Shown piece by piece: positions 20,023 to 28,970 of a stretch of DNA of 64,000 nt. Source of the DNA: Streptomyces sp. NBC_01481. Its GTDB lineage: Bacteria; Actinomycetota; Actinomycetes; Streptomycetales; Streptomycetaceae. The number at the start of each line of letters is the position of its first letter. Position 1 is the stretch's first letter. Where the stretch lies: the NCBI RefSeq assembly GCF_026339995.1, contig NZ_JAPEPT010000005.1:806001-870000 (forward strand). Reading direction: 5' to 3'. The notes under the pieces are model-generated. The model saw nothing but the letters and a program-made list of their open reading frames with translations. It did not search any database and was not told the DNA's origin. Made by a program: the position numbers and the translations under genes.

Positions 20023-20847
20023 TCACCCCTTGACCGCCCCGCCCAGTGCGAACCCGCCGCCCAGCCTGCGGGCGATCAGTACGTACAGCACCAGCACCGG
20101 CGCCGAGTACAGGATCGAGAAGGCCGCGAGCTGGCCGTAGATCACTGAACCGTAGTTGCCGAAGAATGTGAAGATCGAGACGGACGCGGGCATCTGCTCG
20201 GGGGACAGGATCAGCATGAACGGTACGAAGAAGTTTCCCCAGAGCTGGATGAAGGTGTAGATCGTCACCACGGTCAGGCCCGGGCCCATCAGGGGCAGTA
20301 CGACCCGGGTCAGAGTCTGCAGGTACGACGCGCCGTCCGTCCACGCCGCCTCCTCCAGGGCCACCGGGACGGCGTCCATGAAGTTCTTCATCAGCCAGAT
20401 GGAGAAGGGCAGTTGGGAGGTGGCGAGGAAGAGACCGGTGCCGTACATCGTGTCGATCAGATTGACCTGTACGAACAGGCCGTAGACCGGGACCATGACC
20501 GCCGTGATCGGCAGACACGTCGTGAACAGGATCGTCAGCAGATACGGGCGGCTGAAGCGCGAGCGGTGTCGCGAGAGCGGATACGCGGCGAGCGCGGCGC
20601 ACACCACCGTCAGCAGCGTCGCACCCCCGCACAGCAGCAGGCTGTTGAGCATCGGCGTGAAGGTGATCTCGTCGGTGAGCACCGCGTCGAAGTTGTCCGC
20701 GGTGAACGACGAGGGCGCCCGCACCCGCAGGTCCGCCTCCGCGTCCACCGAGGAGAGCACCAGCCACACCAGCGGCAGCGCGAAGGCCGCGGCCGTCCCC
20801 AGCAGCGCGCCGTCCGCGGCGAGCCGGGCGCGCGTGGCCCGGCGCAT
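20023..20847 (-). CDS. sugar ABC transporter permease, MalG type
   Basis: The second permease of a carbohydrate importer. 274 residues with six membrane spans. The conserved cytoplasmic loop that docks the ATPase is EEAAWTDGASYLQTLTRVVL (EAA motif). The start ATG at 20847 overlaps the stop of the MalF-type gene (TGATG). No ATPase gene accompanies the operon; in Streptomyces one shared MsiK ATPase serves many such importers, so this one probably depends on MsiK encoded elsewhere. The substrate cannot be told from the sequence. Confidence 0.92.
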   Translation of the reverse strand: MRRATRARLAADGALLGTAAAFALPLVWLVLSSVDAEADLRVRAPSSFTADNFDAVLTDEITFTPMLNSLLLCGGATLLTVVCAALAAYPLSRHRSRFSRPYLLTILFTTCLPITAVMVPVYGLFVQVNLIDTMYGTGLFLATSQLPFSIWLMKNFMDAVPVALEEAAWTDGASYLQTLTRVVLPLMGPGLTVVTIYTFIQLWGNFFVPFMLILSPEQMPASVSIFTFFGNYGSVIYGQLAAFSILYSAPVLVLYVLIARRLGGGFALGGAVKG

Positions 20848-21713
20848 CAGACCTCCACCCGCATCAGCCGCAGATAGACGACCGAGAAGAGCGAGCCCAC
20901 CAGCAGAAGCAGCAGTGCCACCGCCGTGCCGTAGCCGATCAGGCTCTTCTGGAACGCCTGGTCGTACATGAACACCGGCAGTGTCTGGCTGCGATTGCCC
21001 GGGCCGCCGCGCGTCATCGCCCAGATCAGCCCGAACACCGACAGCGTGGAGAGCGTGTTCAGCATCAGATTGGTGCCGATCGAACGGCGGATCATCGGCA
21101 GCGTGATGTGCCAGACGCGGCGCGGGCCGCTCGCTCCGTCGACCTCCGCAGCCTCCGTGATGTCGCGGGGGATCTCGGCCAGCGCGGCGGAGTAGATCAG
21201 CATCGAGAACGCGGTGCCGCGCCAGACGTTCGCGAACGACACCGCCAGGATCGGCAGCGTGAACAGCCAGTTCTGGGACGGCAGATGGAGCCAGTCGAGC
21301 AGGGCGTTCAGGGTCCCCTCGCGGCGGAAGAAGGTGTACAGCAAGAATGCCGCGACGATCTCCGGCAGCACCCAGGCGGTGATCACCAAGGTGCCCGTGA
21401 GGGTACGGACGGGACGGGAGGCCGTACGCATGAGACCCGCGAGGGCCAGCCCCAGGGTGTTCTGGCCGACGATCGCCGAGACGAAGGTGAAGACGAGGGT
21501 GAGCCAGACGGCATTGCGGAAACCGGCGTCGGAAAAGGCCCGGCGGAAGTTGTCCATGCCGACGAAGTCGGAGCCCGACGCGCCCGTCAGCTGGGTGTCG
21601 GTGAACGCGATCCAGACGCAGTAGCCGATCGGTCCCGCCAGGAAGAGCAGCAGCAGGATTGTGGCGGGGGCGATCGGCACCCACCGCCACAACCCCCTTC
21701 GCACGCTGCTCAC
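20847..21713 (-). CDS. sugar ABC transporter permease, MalF type
   Basis: A 288-residue inner-membrane permease with six spans, beginning RRGLWRWVPIAPATILLLLF. The EAA loop ITEAAEVDGASGPRRVWHIT is intact. Its start overlaps the stop of the binding-protein gene by 4 bases (21710-21713) and its stop overlaps the MalG-type start, so the three genes are translationally linked. The start is ATG 21713. Confidence 0.92.
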   Translation of the reverse strand: MSSVRRGLWRWVPIAPATILLLLFLAGPIGYCVWIAFTDTQLTGASGSDFVGMDNFRRAFSDAGFRNAVWLTLVFTFVSAIVGQNTLGLALAGLMRTASRPVRTLTGTLVITAWVLPEIVAAFLLYTFFRREGTLNALLDWLHLPSQNWLFTLPILAVSFANVWRGTAFSMLIYSAALAEIPRDITEAAEVDGASGPRRVWHITLPMIRRSIGTNLMLNTLSTLSVFGLIWAMTRGGPGNRSQTLPVFMYDQAFQKSLIGYGTAVALLLLLVGSLFSVVYLRLMRVEV

Positions 21714-23068
21714 TTGGTGGTGACCGCGCCGTCGACGATGGTCTTCAGCTGCTCGTCGTACTCCTTCGCCGCGTCCGCCGCCGATGCGTCACCCGTCGTC
21801 ACCTTCTCCATCGCCTCGCCGATCGCCGTCGAGACCTGCGGATAGACGGGCAGCGCCGGACGGTAGTGGGTGTACTGCACGAGAGAGGTGAAGAAGTCGA
21901 TGCCCGGCATGGACTTCAGATAGCGGGCGTCGGCGGCGACATCCTTGCGTACGGCGATCTGCGCGTCGACGATCGTCCACTGGACCGCGTTCGCCGGGGT
22001 CTGCATGGCCGTGATGAACTCCCAGGCCAGATCGGGGTTCTTGGCCTTCTGCGGGATCGCCCAGCTCCAGCCGCCCGACATGGACACCTGGCCCGGCGCC
22101 TGCCCGTTCTGCGTCGGCATCGGCGCCTGGCCCAGCTTCTTGTCCCACTGGGGCCACGGCTTGGCGCCCGATGCGAGCCAGTGCTGGCCCATCCAGGAAC
22201 CGTCGAGGTCGATCGCCAGCCTGCCCTCCGGGAGCAGTTCCGTCGCCACCCGCGTGCCGATGTTGGGGTCGAGGGCGTCGGAGACGTCCGGGCCGAGCTT
22301 CTCCCCGTACACCGTGCGTACGAAGCCGAGTGCGTCGCGGAAACCCTTGCCGCCCGCGACCCACTTCTTGGCGGACGGGTCGTACAGCGGGTCGGCGCCG
22401 GTGCCGTACAGCAGCATCTCGAAGCCCTGCATCACCGCGGCCTCGCCGGGGCCCTTGCCGGTGTAGACGTTGAGCGGGATGACGCCCGGGACCTTCTGCT
22501 TGACCGTGCGGGCGGCGGTCAGGATCTCCGCCCAGTTCTTCGGCTGCCAGTCGGCGGGCAGACCGGCCTTCGCGAAGATCTCCTTGTTGAACCAGAGGCC
22601 GCGGGTGTCGGTGCCGTCCGGGATGCCGTACGTCCTGCCGTCCTCCGCCTTGGCCGCGGACTTCGCCGTCTCGACGAACTGGCTCCACTGGTTCCATTTC
22701 GGGAGGTAGTCGTCCAGCGGCTTCAAGTACCCGGCCTTGATGTCGGAGTTGATGCGGAAGGTGTCCTCGTAGACCAGATCCGGCGCGGTCTTGGGGGAGC
22801 GCATCATCTGCTGCGCCTTGGTGGCGTAGTCGTTGTCCGGGGCCTGGATCGGGACGAGCTTGACCTTCTTGCCCGGGTGGTCCTTCTCGAACTGCTTCTT
22901 CACCGACTCGAGGAAGGTGTCCTTGAAGCGGACCTTGTTGTCGGTGGAACGATTGTAGGCGACCTTGATGGTGTCCGGGTCGCTGCCGGAACTGCCGCCG
23001 CAGGCCGTGAGTGAGGCTGCGACGACAGCGGCTAACGGGACGAGGGCGAGTGGGGCGGTGGGGCGCAC
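21710..23068 (-). CDS. lipoprotein solute-binding protein of the sugar ABC transporter
   Basis: Extracellular family 1 binding protein of about 452 residues. Signal peptide with lipobox LTAC, Cys23 being the lipidated residue, followed by GGSSGSDPDTIKV. I choose GTG 23068: GAGGAGG lies eight bases upstream, whereas the earlier GTG at 23074 is too close. Typical family features are seen (FEKDHPGKKVKLVPI, DLVYEDTFRI, GIPDGTDTRGLWFNKEIFAK). The sugar is unknown; the protein is of the ThuE/AglE-like size. First gene of the three-gene operon; the response-regulator gene upstream reads the same way 90 bases away, so read-through is possible. Confidence 0.92.
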   Translation of the reverse strand: MRPTAPLALVPLAAVVAASLTACGGSSGSDPDTIKVAYNRSTDNKVRFKDTFLESVKKQFEKDHPGKKVKLVPIQAPDNDYATKAQQMMRSPKTAPDLVYEDTFRINSDIKAGYLKPLDDYLPKWNQWSQFVETAKSAAKAEDGRTYGIPDGTDTRGLWFNKEIFAKAGLPADWQPKNWAEILTAARTVKQKVPGVIPLNVYTGKGPGEAAVMQGFEMLLYGTGADPLYDPSAKKWVAGGKGFRDALGFVRTVYGEKLGPDVSDALDPNIGTRVATELLPEGRLAIDLDGSWMGQHWLASGAKPWPQWDKKLGQAPMPTQNGQAPGQVSMSGGWSWAIPQKAKNPDLAWEFITAMQTPANAVQWTIVDAQIAVRKDVAADARYLKSMPGIDFFTSLVQYTHYRPALPVYPQVSTAIGEAMEKVTTGDASAADAAKEYDEQLKTIVDGAVTTK

Positions 23069-23158
23069 GGGCACGACCTCCTCGAAGCCACGGGGGCTGC
23101 CCGGTGACCGTAGGTCCGGCCCGTCAGCAGGGTCAATCCCCGTGCAGGGCACACCGGT

Positions 23159-23845
23159 TCAGCGGCCGGAAGTGATCCATCGGTACTGCAGCTCGGGACG
23201 CCCGATCTGTCCGTACTGCGGGCTGCGCGCGGCCCGGCCCTCGGTGACCAGATGCTCCAGATAGCGGCGCGCGGTGATCCGTGAGATGCCGACCGCCGTG
23301 CCCGCTTCGGTGGCGGTGAGTCCTGCGGCGGAATCGCGCAGCGTACGGGTGACCGCGGCGAGCGTGGGCGCGCTGAGGCCCTTGGGGAGCCCGCCGGCCT
23401 GGGGCGCGCGCAGCGCGCCGAGCGCCCGGTCCACCTCGTCCTGGCCGCTGGCCTCCCCGGCCGCGGCACGGAACTCGGCGTACCGGGTGAGCCTGTCGCG
23501 GAGGGTGGCGAAGGTGAAGGGCTTCAGGACGTACTGGACGACCCCGAGGGACACTCCTTCGCGCACGATCGTGAGGTCACGGGCGGAGGTGACGGCTATG
23601 ACGTCGGCGGAGTGGCCGGCGGCGCGCAGGGACCGTACGAGATGGAGCCCGTGCCCGTCGGGCAGATACAGGTCGAGCAGCAGCAGATCGACGGCGGTCC
23701 GCTCCAGGACGCGAACGGCCTCGGACCGGGAGTGCGCGACCCCGGCGACGGCGAACCCGGTGACGCGGCCGACGTAGAGGGCGTGCGCGTCGGCGGCGAC
23801 GGGGTCGTCTTCGACGACGAGGACGCGGATGGGGGCGGTGGTCAT
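23159..23845 (-). CDS. CitB/DcuR-type response regulator
   Basis: A 228-residue two-component regulator. The receiver domain shows VLVVEDDPVAA, the phosphorylation site in DLLLLDLYLPDGHG, TSARD and VLKPF (Lys of the switch). The C-terminal part (GLTATEAGTAVGISRITARR) is the CitB-type winged HTH. Its cognate kinase is the CitA-type sensor at 24270-25877; the two read the same way but are split by a 424-bp palindromic repeat. By family, such systems sense C4-dicarboxylates or citrate, and dctA lies divergent to the kinase, so dctA is the probable target. Confidence 0.92.
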   Translation of the reverse strand: MTTAPIRVLVVEDDPVAADAHALYVGRVTGFAVAGVAHSRSEAVRVLERTAVDLLLLDLYLPDGHGLHLVRSLRAAGHSADVIAVTSARDLTIVREGVSLGVVQYVLKPFTFATLRDRLTRYAEFRAAAGEASGQDEVDRALGALRAPQAGGLPKGLSAPTLAAVTRTLRDSAAGLTATEAGTAVGISRITARRYLEHLVTEGRAARSPQYGQIGRPELQYRWITSGR

Positions 23846-23879
23846 GCGACGACCCCCAGGGGGCGAGGCGCGCCGGGGC

Positions 23880-24268
23880 GGAGCGGCGCGGGCGTCGGCG
23901 GTGCGGGTGCCGCTGCGCGGGGCTTGTTCCCCACCCCGCCCTCCCCCAGAGCTTCGCCTGGGAGGTACCCCCATCCCGAACTGGGGCCCCGCCCCAGACC
24001 CCGCGCCTCAAACGCCGGCGGGGCTGAAATTTCCCGCCGGTCGGCACGAGGACTCGGGCCGACCGGCGGGAATCCAGCCCGTCCGGCGTTTGAGGACATG
24101 CGGCCGAAGGTCGCATACAGGGGCCCGGGGGCGGAGCCCCCCAGTTCGCGCCGCGAAGCGGGCGCCGGGGTCTGGGGGCTTGCCCCCAGTTCGGGATGGG
24201 GGTACCTCCCAGGCCAAGCTCTGGGGGAGGGCGGGGTGGGGACAAGGCCCGCCGCAGGCGCACCCTCG
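23880..24268. repeat. long palindromic intergenic repeat, copy B
   Basis: About 390 bp of nested inverted repeats between the response-regulator and sensor-kinase genes. The arms CCCCACCCCGCCCTCCCCCA (from 23939) and TGGGGGAGGGCGGGGTGGGG (to 24242) pair, as do AGGTACCCCCATCCCGAACT and AGTTCGGGATGGGGGTACCT. The centre carries a 14-bp perfect hairpin TTCCCGCCGGTCGG/CCGACCGGCGGGAA (24031-24044, 24059-24072). Bases 24075-24118 are identical to 19089-19132 of copy A, but the central hairpin differs in sequence while keeping its pairing. Encodes nothing. Confidence 0.85.
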
Positions 24269-24269
24269 C

Positions 24270-25877
24270 TCATGCGCGTACCTCCGCAGGTCTCAGCGGC
24301 AGGCGTACGGTGAACTCCGCGCCGCCGTCCGGTCCCTCCGCCAGCCGCACCGCACCGCGGCTGCGGTGTGCCGCCTGCTTGACCAGGGCGAGGCCCAGAC
24401 CGCGGCCCGCGCCGTGCGTGGACCAGCCGCGGCGGAAGACCTCGTCCGCGTCCGCCGGGTCGACTCCCGCGCCCGTGTCGGCGACCCGCAGCAGCAGTTC
24501 GTCGCACTCCGCGCGGGCCGTGACCGTGACCCGGGCACGCAGCGACCGCGTACCCGCCGCCTCCGACGCCGCGTCCACCGCGTTGTCGATCAGATTGCCC
24601 AGGATCGTCACCAGGTCGCGCGCCGGGAGCGACGGCGGCAGTAGGCCGTCGTCGATACGGCTGTCCTCCGCGAGCACCAGCTCCACGCCCCGCTCGTTGG
24701 CCTGCGCCGCCTTGCCCAGCAGCAGCGCGGCCAGCACCGGTTCGCCGACCGAGCCGACGACGCGGTCGGTCAGGGCCTGCGCGAGCTCGAGTTCCGCCGT
24801 GGCGAACTCGACCGCCTCGTCCGCGCGGCCGAGTTCGATGAGCGAGACGACCGTATGCAGGCGGTTGGCCGCCTCGTGCGCCTGCGAGCGCAGCGCCTGT
24901 GTGAAGCCCCGCTCGGAGTCCAACTCGCCCGAGAGCGCCTGGAGTTCGGTGTGGTCCCGCAGCGTGACCACCGTCCCGCGCTGCTCGCCCCCGACGACCG
25001 GGCTGGTGTTCACGACGATGACCCGGTCCGCGGTCAGATGGACCTCGTCGACCCGCGGCTCGGCCGACAGCAGCGCGCCGGTGAGCGGGGCGGGCAGGCC
25101 GAGGCTGTCCACCGGCCGGCCGACCACGTCCTCGTCGAGCCCGAGGAGTTCCCGGGCCCCGTCGTTCACCAGGGCGATCCGCCTCCGGCCGTCGAGCATC
25201 ACCAGGCCCTCGCGCACGGCGTGCAGCGCGGCCTCGTGGTAGTCGTGCATCCGGCTCAGTTCGGCCGCGTTCATGCCGTGAGTATGCCGCCGCAGCCTCG
25301 CGTTGATCACGTACGTACCGAGGCCGCCCAGCGCGAGCGCCGCGCCCGCTACCCCGAGCAGCGCGGCGACCTGCTTGCTCACCTGCTCGCTGATCTTCTC
25401 GATGGTGATGCCCGCACTGACGAGGCCCGTGATCTTCCCGTTGTCGTAGACGGGCGCGACCGTCCGTACGGAAGGACCGAGCGTGCCCAGGTGCTTCTCG
25501 CTGTAGATCTTGCCCTTCAGTGCCTCGTCGATGCTCCCCAGATACGTCTTCCCGATCTGGCCCGGCTCCGGGTGCGTCCAGCGGGTGCCGTCCGGAGCCA
25601 TGATCACCACGAAGTTGACGCCCGCGTCACGGCGCAGCCGTTCGGCGTACGGCTGGAGCTGCTCCGTGGGATGCGCGGAGCGCGCCGCGGCGACCACCGA
25701 GGGCGAGCGCGCGACGGCGGTCGCGGTGGCCCTGGACTGCCGGCGTGCGGTCTCCTCCGCCTGGGAGCGGTCGGTGATGTACGTGAAGAGCGCGCAGCCC
25801 GCCACGATCGCGGCCACCAGCACGACCTGCATGGCGAAGAGCTGGCCGGCGAGGCTGCGAGGACGGGGTATGCGCAT
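24270..25877 (-). CDS. CitA/DcuS-type sensor histidine kinase
   Basis: A 535-residue membrane sensor. First membrane span at about residues 10-32, an extracytoplasmic sCache-type sensor to about 165 (NFVVIMAPDGTRWTHPEPGQ, IGKTYLG), second span about 168-190, a PAS domain (AVREGLVMLDGRRRIALVND), then a SpoOB-type H box with LRSQAHEAANRLHTVVSLIE and an ATPase core (NLIDNAVDAASE as N box, VADTGAGV, GRGLGLALVKQAA). This domain order defines the citrate/C4-dicarboxylate sensor family. The start ATG at 25877 lacks a strong ribosome site. Divergent from dctA over 124 bases; partner regulator is at 23159. Confidence 0.92.
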   Translation of the reverse strand: MRIPRPRSLAGQLFAMQVVLVAAIVAGCALFTYITDRSQAEETARRQSRATATAVARSPSVVAAARSAHPTEQLQPYAERLRRDAGVNFVVIMAPDGTRWTHPEPGQIGKTYLGSIDEALKGKIYSEKHLGTLGPSVRTVAPVYDNGKITGLVSAGITIEKISEQVSKQVAALLGVAGAALALGGLGTYVINARLRRHTHGMNAAELSRMHDYHEAALHAVREGLVMLDGRRRIALVNDGARELLGLDEDVVGRPVDSLGLPAPLTGALLSAEPRVDEVHLTADRVIVVNTSPVVGGEQRGTVVTLRDHTELQALSGELDSERGFTQALRSQAHEAANRLHTVVSLIELGRADEAVEFATAELELAQALTDRVVGSVGEPVLAALLLGKAAQANERGVELVLAEDSRIDDGLLPPSLPARDLVTILGNLIDNAVDAASEAAGTRSLRARVTVTARAECDELLLRVADTGAGVDPADADEVFRRGWSTHGAGRGLGLALVKQAAHRSRGAVRLAEGPDGGAEFTVRLPLRPAEVRA

Positions 25878-25925
25878 GGACCAAGTCTGCCTGGCCGAAA
25901 TCGCGTGAACGAAACGAACGTAAGG

Positions 25926-25939
25926 GTGACCGGGGTCAC
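25926..25939. promoter_or_regulatory. palindrome in the kinase/dctA intergenic region
   Basis: GTGACC-GG-GGTCAC, perfect 6-bp arms, 63 bases before the dctA start and 49 bases before the kinase start. A candidate site for the CitB-type regulator; inference from position only. Confidence 0.45.
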
Positions 25940-26001
25940 AGGGTGGGCGATAGTCACGGCATCCATAGGGACATGGATGAATTTCGAACAAGGAGGACCC
26001 C

Positions 26002-27369
26002 GTGGCTACAGGAGCCGTCAGGCGGGACCGTACGCACTATCTCTATATCGCCGTGATCATCGCGGTGGTGCTGGGCATCGCCGTGGGCCTGGCAGCCCCT
26101 GAGTTCGCAGTCGAGCTCAAGCCGCTCGGCACCGGCTTCGTGAACCTGATCAAGATGATGATCTCGCCGATCATCTTCTGCACGATCGTGCTGGGCATCG
26201 GCTCGGTACGCAAGGCCGCCAAGGTCGGCGCCGTCGGTGGCATCGCGCTCGGCTACTTCCTCGCCATGTCGATGGTCGCGCTCGGCATCGGACTGGTCGT
26301 CGGCAACATCCTTCAGCCCGGTGAGGGCCTCGCCCTGACCGACGCGGTCAAGGACGCGGGCCAGGGCCAGGTCTCGGCGGAGGCCAAGGACACGACGGAA
26401 TTCCTGCTCGGGATCATCCCGACCACGATCGTCTCCGCCTTCACCGAGGGCGAGGTGCTGCAGACCCTGCTCGTCGCGCTGCTCGCCGGCTTCGCCCTGC
26501 AGGCGATGGGCTCGGCCGGTCAGCCGGTGCTGCGCGGTGTCGAGCACATCCAGCGCCTCGTCTTCCGCATCCTCGCCATGGTGATGTGGGCCGCGCCGAT
26601 CGGCGCGTTCGGCGCGATCGCCGCGGTCACCGGGTCGGCCGGTCTGGACGCGCTCAAGAGCCTCGCCGTGCTGATGCTCGGCTTCTATGTGACCTGCTTC
26701 CTGTTCGTCTTCATCGTGCTCGGCACGCTGCTGCGCATCGTCGCGGGCCTCAATATCTTCACGCTCTTCAGGTACCTGGGCCGTGAGTTCCTGCTGATCC
26801 TGTCCACCTCCTCGTCCGAGTCCGCCCTCCCGCGGCTCATCGCGAAGATGGAGCACCTGGGCGTCAGCAAGCCGGTGGTCGGCATCACCGTTCCGACCGG
26901 CTACTCCTTCAACCTCGACGGCACCATGATCTACATGACCATGGCCTCGCTCTTCATCGCCGACGCGATGGGCAACCCCATGTCGATCGGGGAGCAGATC
27001 GCGCTGCTGCTCTTCCTCTTCGTCGCCTCCAAGGGTGCGGCGGGTGTCACCGGCGCGGGCCTGGCGACGCTGGCCGGCGGCCTGCAGTCGCACCGTCCCG
27101 AACTGGTCGACGGCGTCGGCCTGATCGTCGGCATCGACCGCTTCATGAGCGAGGCACGCGCCCTGACCAACTTCGCGGGCAATGCGGTGGCGACGGTGCT
27201 GGTCGGGACCTGGACGAAGGAGATCGACACGTCGCGGGTCGACGAGGTGCTGGCCGGGCGGATCCCGTTCGACGAGAAGACCCTGCTCGACGACGACACC
27301 CACGGTCAGGCCGGCGAAGCGGAGGTGCCGGAGCCGCGCGAGGAGGACGGGGTGCCGGTGAAGGTCTGA
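26002..27369 (+). CDS. dctA: C4-dicarboxylate:cation symporter
   Basis: A 455-residue membrane carrier of the DAACS family, which takes up succinate, fumarate, malate and sometimes orotate with protons or sodium. Eight spans and two re-entrant loops; visible family motifs are the serine-rich loop STSSSESALPRLIAKMEHLG, GYSFNLDGTMIYMTMASLF (substrate-binding helix 7) and RFMSEARALTNFAGNAVAT (NxxG/GNAVAT of helix 8). GTG at 26002 follows AAGGAGGA. The C-terminal tail (about 30 residues) is acidic and cytosolic. Divergent from the CitA-type kinase, which probably controls it. Confidence 0.95.
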   Translation: MATGAVRRDRTHYLYIAVIIAVVLGIAVGLAAPEFAVELKPLGTGFVNLIKMMISPIIFCTIVLGIGSVRKAAKVGAVGGIALGYFLAMSMVALGIGLVVGNILQPGEGLALTDAVKDAGQGQVSAEAKDTTEFLLGIIPTTIVSAFTEGEVLQTLLVALLAGFALQAMGSAGQPVLRGVEHIQRLVFRILAMVMWAAPIGAFGAIAAVTGSAGLDALKSLAVLMLGFYVTCFLFVFIVLGTLLRIVAGLNIFTLFRYLGREFLLILSTSSSESALPRLIAKMEHLGVSKPVVGITVPTGYSFNLDGTMIYMTMASLFIADAMGNPMSIGEQIALLLFLFVASKGAAGVTGAGLATLAGGLQSHRPELVDGVGLIVGIDRFMSEARALTNFAGNAVATVLVGTWTKEIDTSRVDEVLAGRIPFDEKTLLDDDTHGQAGEAEVPEPREEDGVPVKV

Positions 27370-27391
27370 GGTCGTTGAGGGCCTGACACGA

Positions 27392-27433
27392 GCCGGGACC
27401 GGCGCGCATGGGGCGCCCGGTCCCGGCTTTTTG
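27392..27433 (+). terminator. intrinsic terminator after dctA
   Basis: Stem of GCCGGGACCGG against CCGGTCCCGGC with a GC-rich 14-base apex, followed by TTTTT at about 27428-27432. A classic terminator sequence, rare in its T tract for this GC-rich DNA. Confidence 0.85.
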
Positions 27434-27476
27434 GCAGCCCCGGCCGGCCCCGGGCGGCAGCGCATACGGTGAGCAG

Positions 27477-27944
27477 GTGACTGATCCCGAGCAGGCGCAC
27501 GTGCCCGATCCCGCGCCCCAGACCTGGCACCCGGCCGGCCCCGGTGTTCTGCGGCTTCCCTCCGGGCGGCTCGTCCGGGGGCGCGGCCTTCGCCATCCCC
27601 TGCCTGACGGGCCGCTGCCCGCGTACGGCGTCTATCTGCTCGGGAAGCCGCCTCCCCAAGTCCCCTGGGAAGCCCGGTGGTTGCGCTGGCCGGACTTCCG
27701 GCTGCCCAGCAGCCGGGCCGATGCCCGTGCGGTCCTCGCCGAGGCGTGGGAGCGTGCCGCGGACGAACGCGTCGAGATCGCCTGCGGTGGCGGTCGGGGG
27801 CGCACCGGTACCGCGCTCGCATGTATCGCCGTTCTCGACGGGGTTCCGGCCGAGGCGGCGGTGGACTTCGTACGACGGAACTACGATCCCCGCGCCGTGG
27901 AAACCCCCTGGCAGCGCCGCTACGTCCGCCGCTTTTCCGGCTGA
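27477..27944 (+). CDS. protein-tyrosine/dual-specificity phosphatase-like protein
   Basis: A 155-residue cytosolic protein. The signature CGGGRGRTGTALA (Cys101 region) is the CX5R(T/S) loop of cysteine phosphatases; an Asp in the WPDFRLP loop upstream (RWLRWPDFRLPSS) could be the general acid. C-terminal VDFVRRNYDPRAVETPWQRR is characteristic of the small actinobacterial group. The substrate is unknown. GTG at 27477 is taken as the start because it follows GGTGAG and gives the expected length. The gene is separated from dctA by the terminator. Confidence 0.85.
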   Translation: MTDPEQAHVPDPAPQTWHPAGPGVLRLPSGRLVRGRGLRHPLPDGPLPAYGVYLLGKPPPQVPWEARWLRWPDFRLPSSRADARAVLAEAWERAADERVEIACGGGRGRTGTALACIAVLDGVPAEAAVDFVRRNYDPRAVETPWQRRYVRRFSG

Positions 27945-27969
27945 CGTGAGCGGCGCGGCCAGGGTGCGG

Positions 27970-28950
27970 TCATTGCTGGATCGGATTGCCGTCCGTCCCG
28001 CAGATGTACCCCGCGACAATGCAGTTGGCCACCCGGCGCTTCAGCTCACCGTCGTCCCAGGCGTTGAAGAAGTCGCCGTGGAAGGTGTAGCCGGGCTGAT
28101 CGGTGACATTGACGCCGTTCCTCGTGCCGGCGAGCGTCAGACCGCCGCCGTTGACCGGCCAGGTGATCAGCAGCTCGAGGCGCGGTACGACCACGGGGTG
28201 CGAGGCGGGACAGGTCTGCCCCACCGCGTACGCCATATGGTCCCGGTGGTTGGCGCTGTCCAGGTTCTTCCCGTCCCAGCAGGTGGGGAAGTCCAGATAG
28301 TTCTCCAGCTTGGTGCCGGGCGGGCAGTTGATGAACTCTCGGCTGGATTCCGGGCGGCCCACGCAACTCCAGCGCGCGGCCGGGTTCTGGTCGGGGGACG
28401 TGGCCAGGGCGTTGCCGACGACGTACCGCAGACCGCGCGGATGGGACACGGCCCGGGTGTGGTCGGTGATGCCCTGGTAGTAGACGGTGACCCGCTCGGG
28501 GGCCACGGGGGCTCCGTTCTTGTAGAGGGTGGGGGTCCAGTACGAGGAGAGGTCCACGGCGGGGGTGCAGTTGGTGGTGCCGGCGGCCAGCGACTGGAGC
28601 GTCGAGGACGCGCCTGCCGTGTGGTTCCCGTAGAACTCGTGGATGTGCGAGCGGCCCGCCTGGCCGGGGAAGACGATCGGGTCGTCGCCCTGCCGGTGGC
28701 TGGAGAAGCAGTCCGCGCGGAATTCGCTGCCGCGCACCGGGGCCGCCGCCTGGGCGACGATCGCGGCTGACTGCTCGGCGGTGAAGGTGTACGCGTGCCC
28801 TGAGTGACCGGTGTGTGCTGACTGAACTGCGTGCCCTGTGTGGCTCGGGGCGGCATCAGGGGCCGCTGCTTCGGTACCTCTCGCGGTCACCCATCCCGCC
28901 GTGACCAGGAAGATCACGGCGGCGGTGCTCGCGAGCAGTCGGCGGAGCAT
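27970..28950 (-). CDS. secreted DUF1996 protein
   Basis: A 326-residue exported protein. Signal peptide about residues 1-30 (RRLLASTAAVIFLVTAGWVT). A His-rich linker (SHTGHAVQSAHTGHSGHAYT) precedes the domain. DUF1996 motifs include FRADCFSSHRQGDDPIVFPG, SHIHEFYGN and TCWDGKNLDSANHRDHMAY; the paired His and Asp/Cys residues suggest metal binding. Fungal and actinobacterial members are often attached to carbohydrate-binding modules. The gene lies 20 bases downstream of the GH16 gene in the same direction, so co-transcription is likely and a role in polysaccharide degradation is plausible. Confidence 0.85.
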   Translation of the reverse strand: MLRRLLASTAAVIFLVTAGWVTARGTEAAAPDAAPSHTGHAVQSAHTGHSGHAYTFTAEQSAAIVAQAAAPVRGSEFRADCFSSHRQGDDPIVFPGQAGRSHIHEFYGNHTAGASSTLQSLAAGTTNCTPAVDLSSYWTPTLYKNGAPVAPERVTVYYQGITDHTRAVSHPRGLRYVVGNALATSPDQNPAARWSCVGRPESSREFINCPPGTKLENYLDFPTCWDGKNLDSANHRDHMAYAVGQTCPASHPVVVPRLELLITWPVNGGGLTLAGTRNGVNVTDQPGYTFHGDFFNAWDDGELKRRVANCIVAGYICGTDGNPIQQ

Positions 28951-28970
28951 GGTCGGGTCCTCCTTATCGG

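Noticed and set aside
20023..21690. A single 555-codon frame through both sugar permeases
   Set aside because: The first half is an out-of-frame shadow of the MalF-type gene; the true MalG-type gene starts at 20847.
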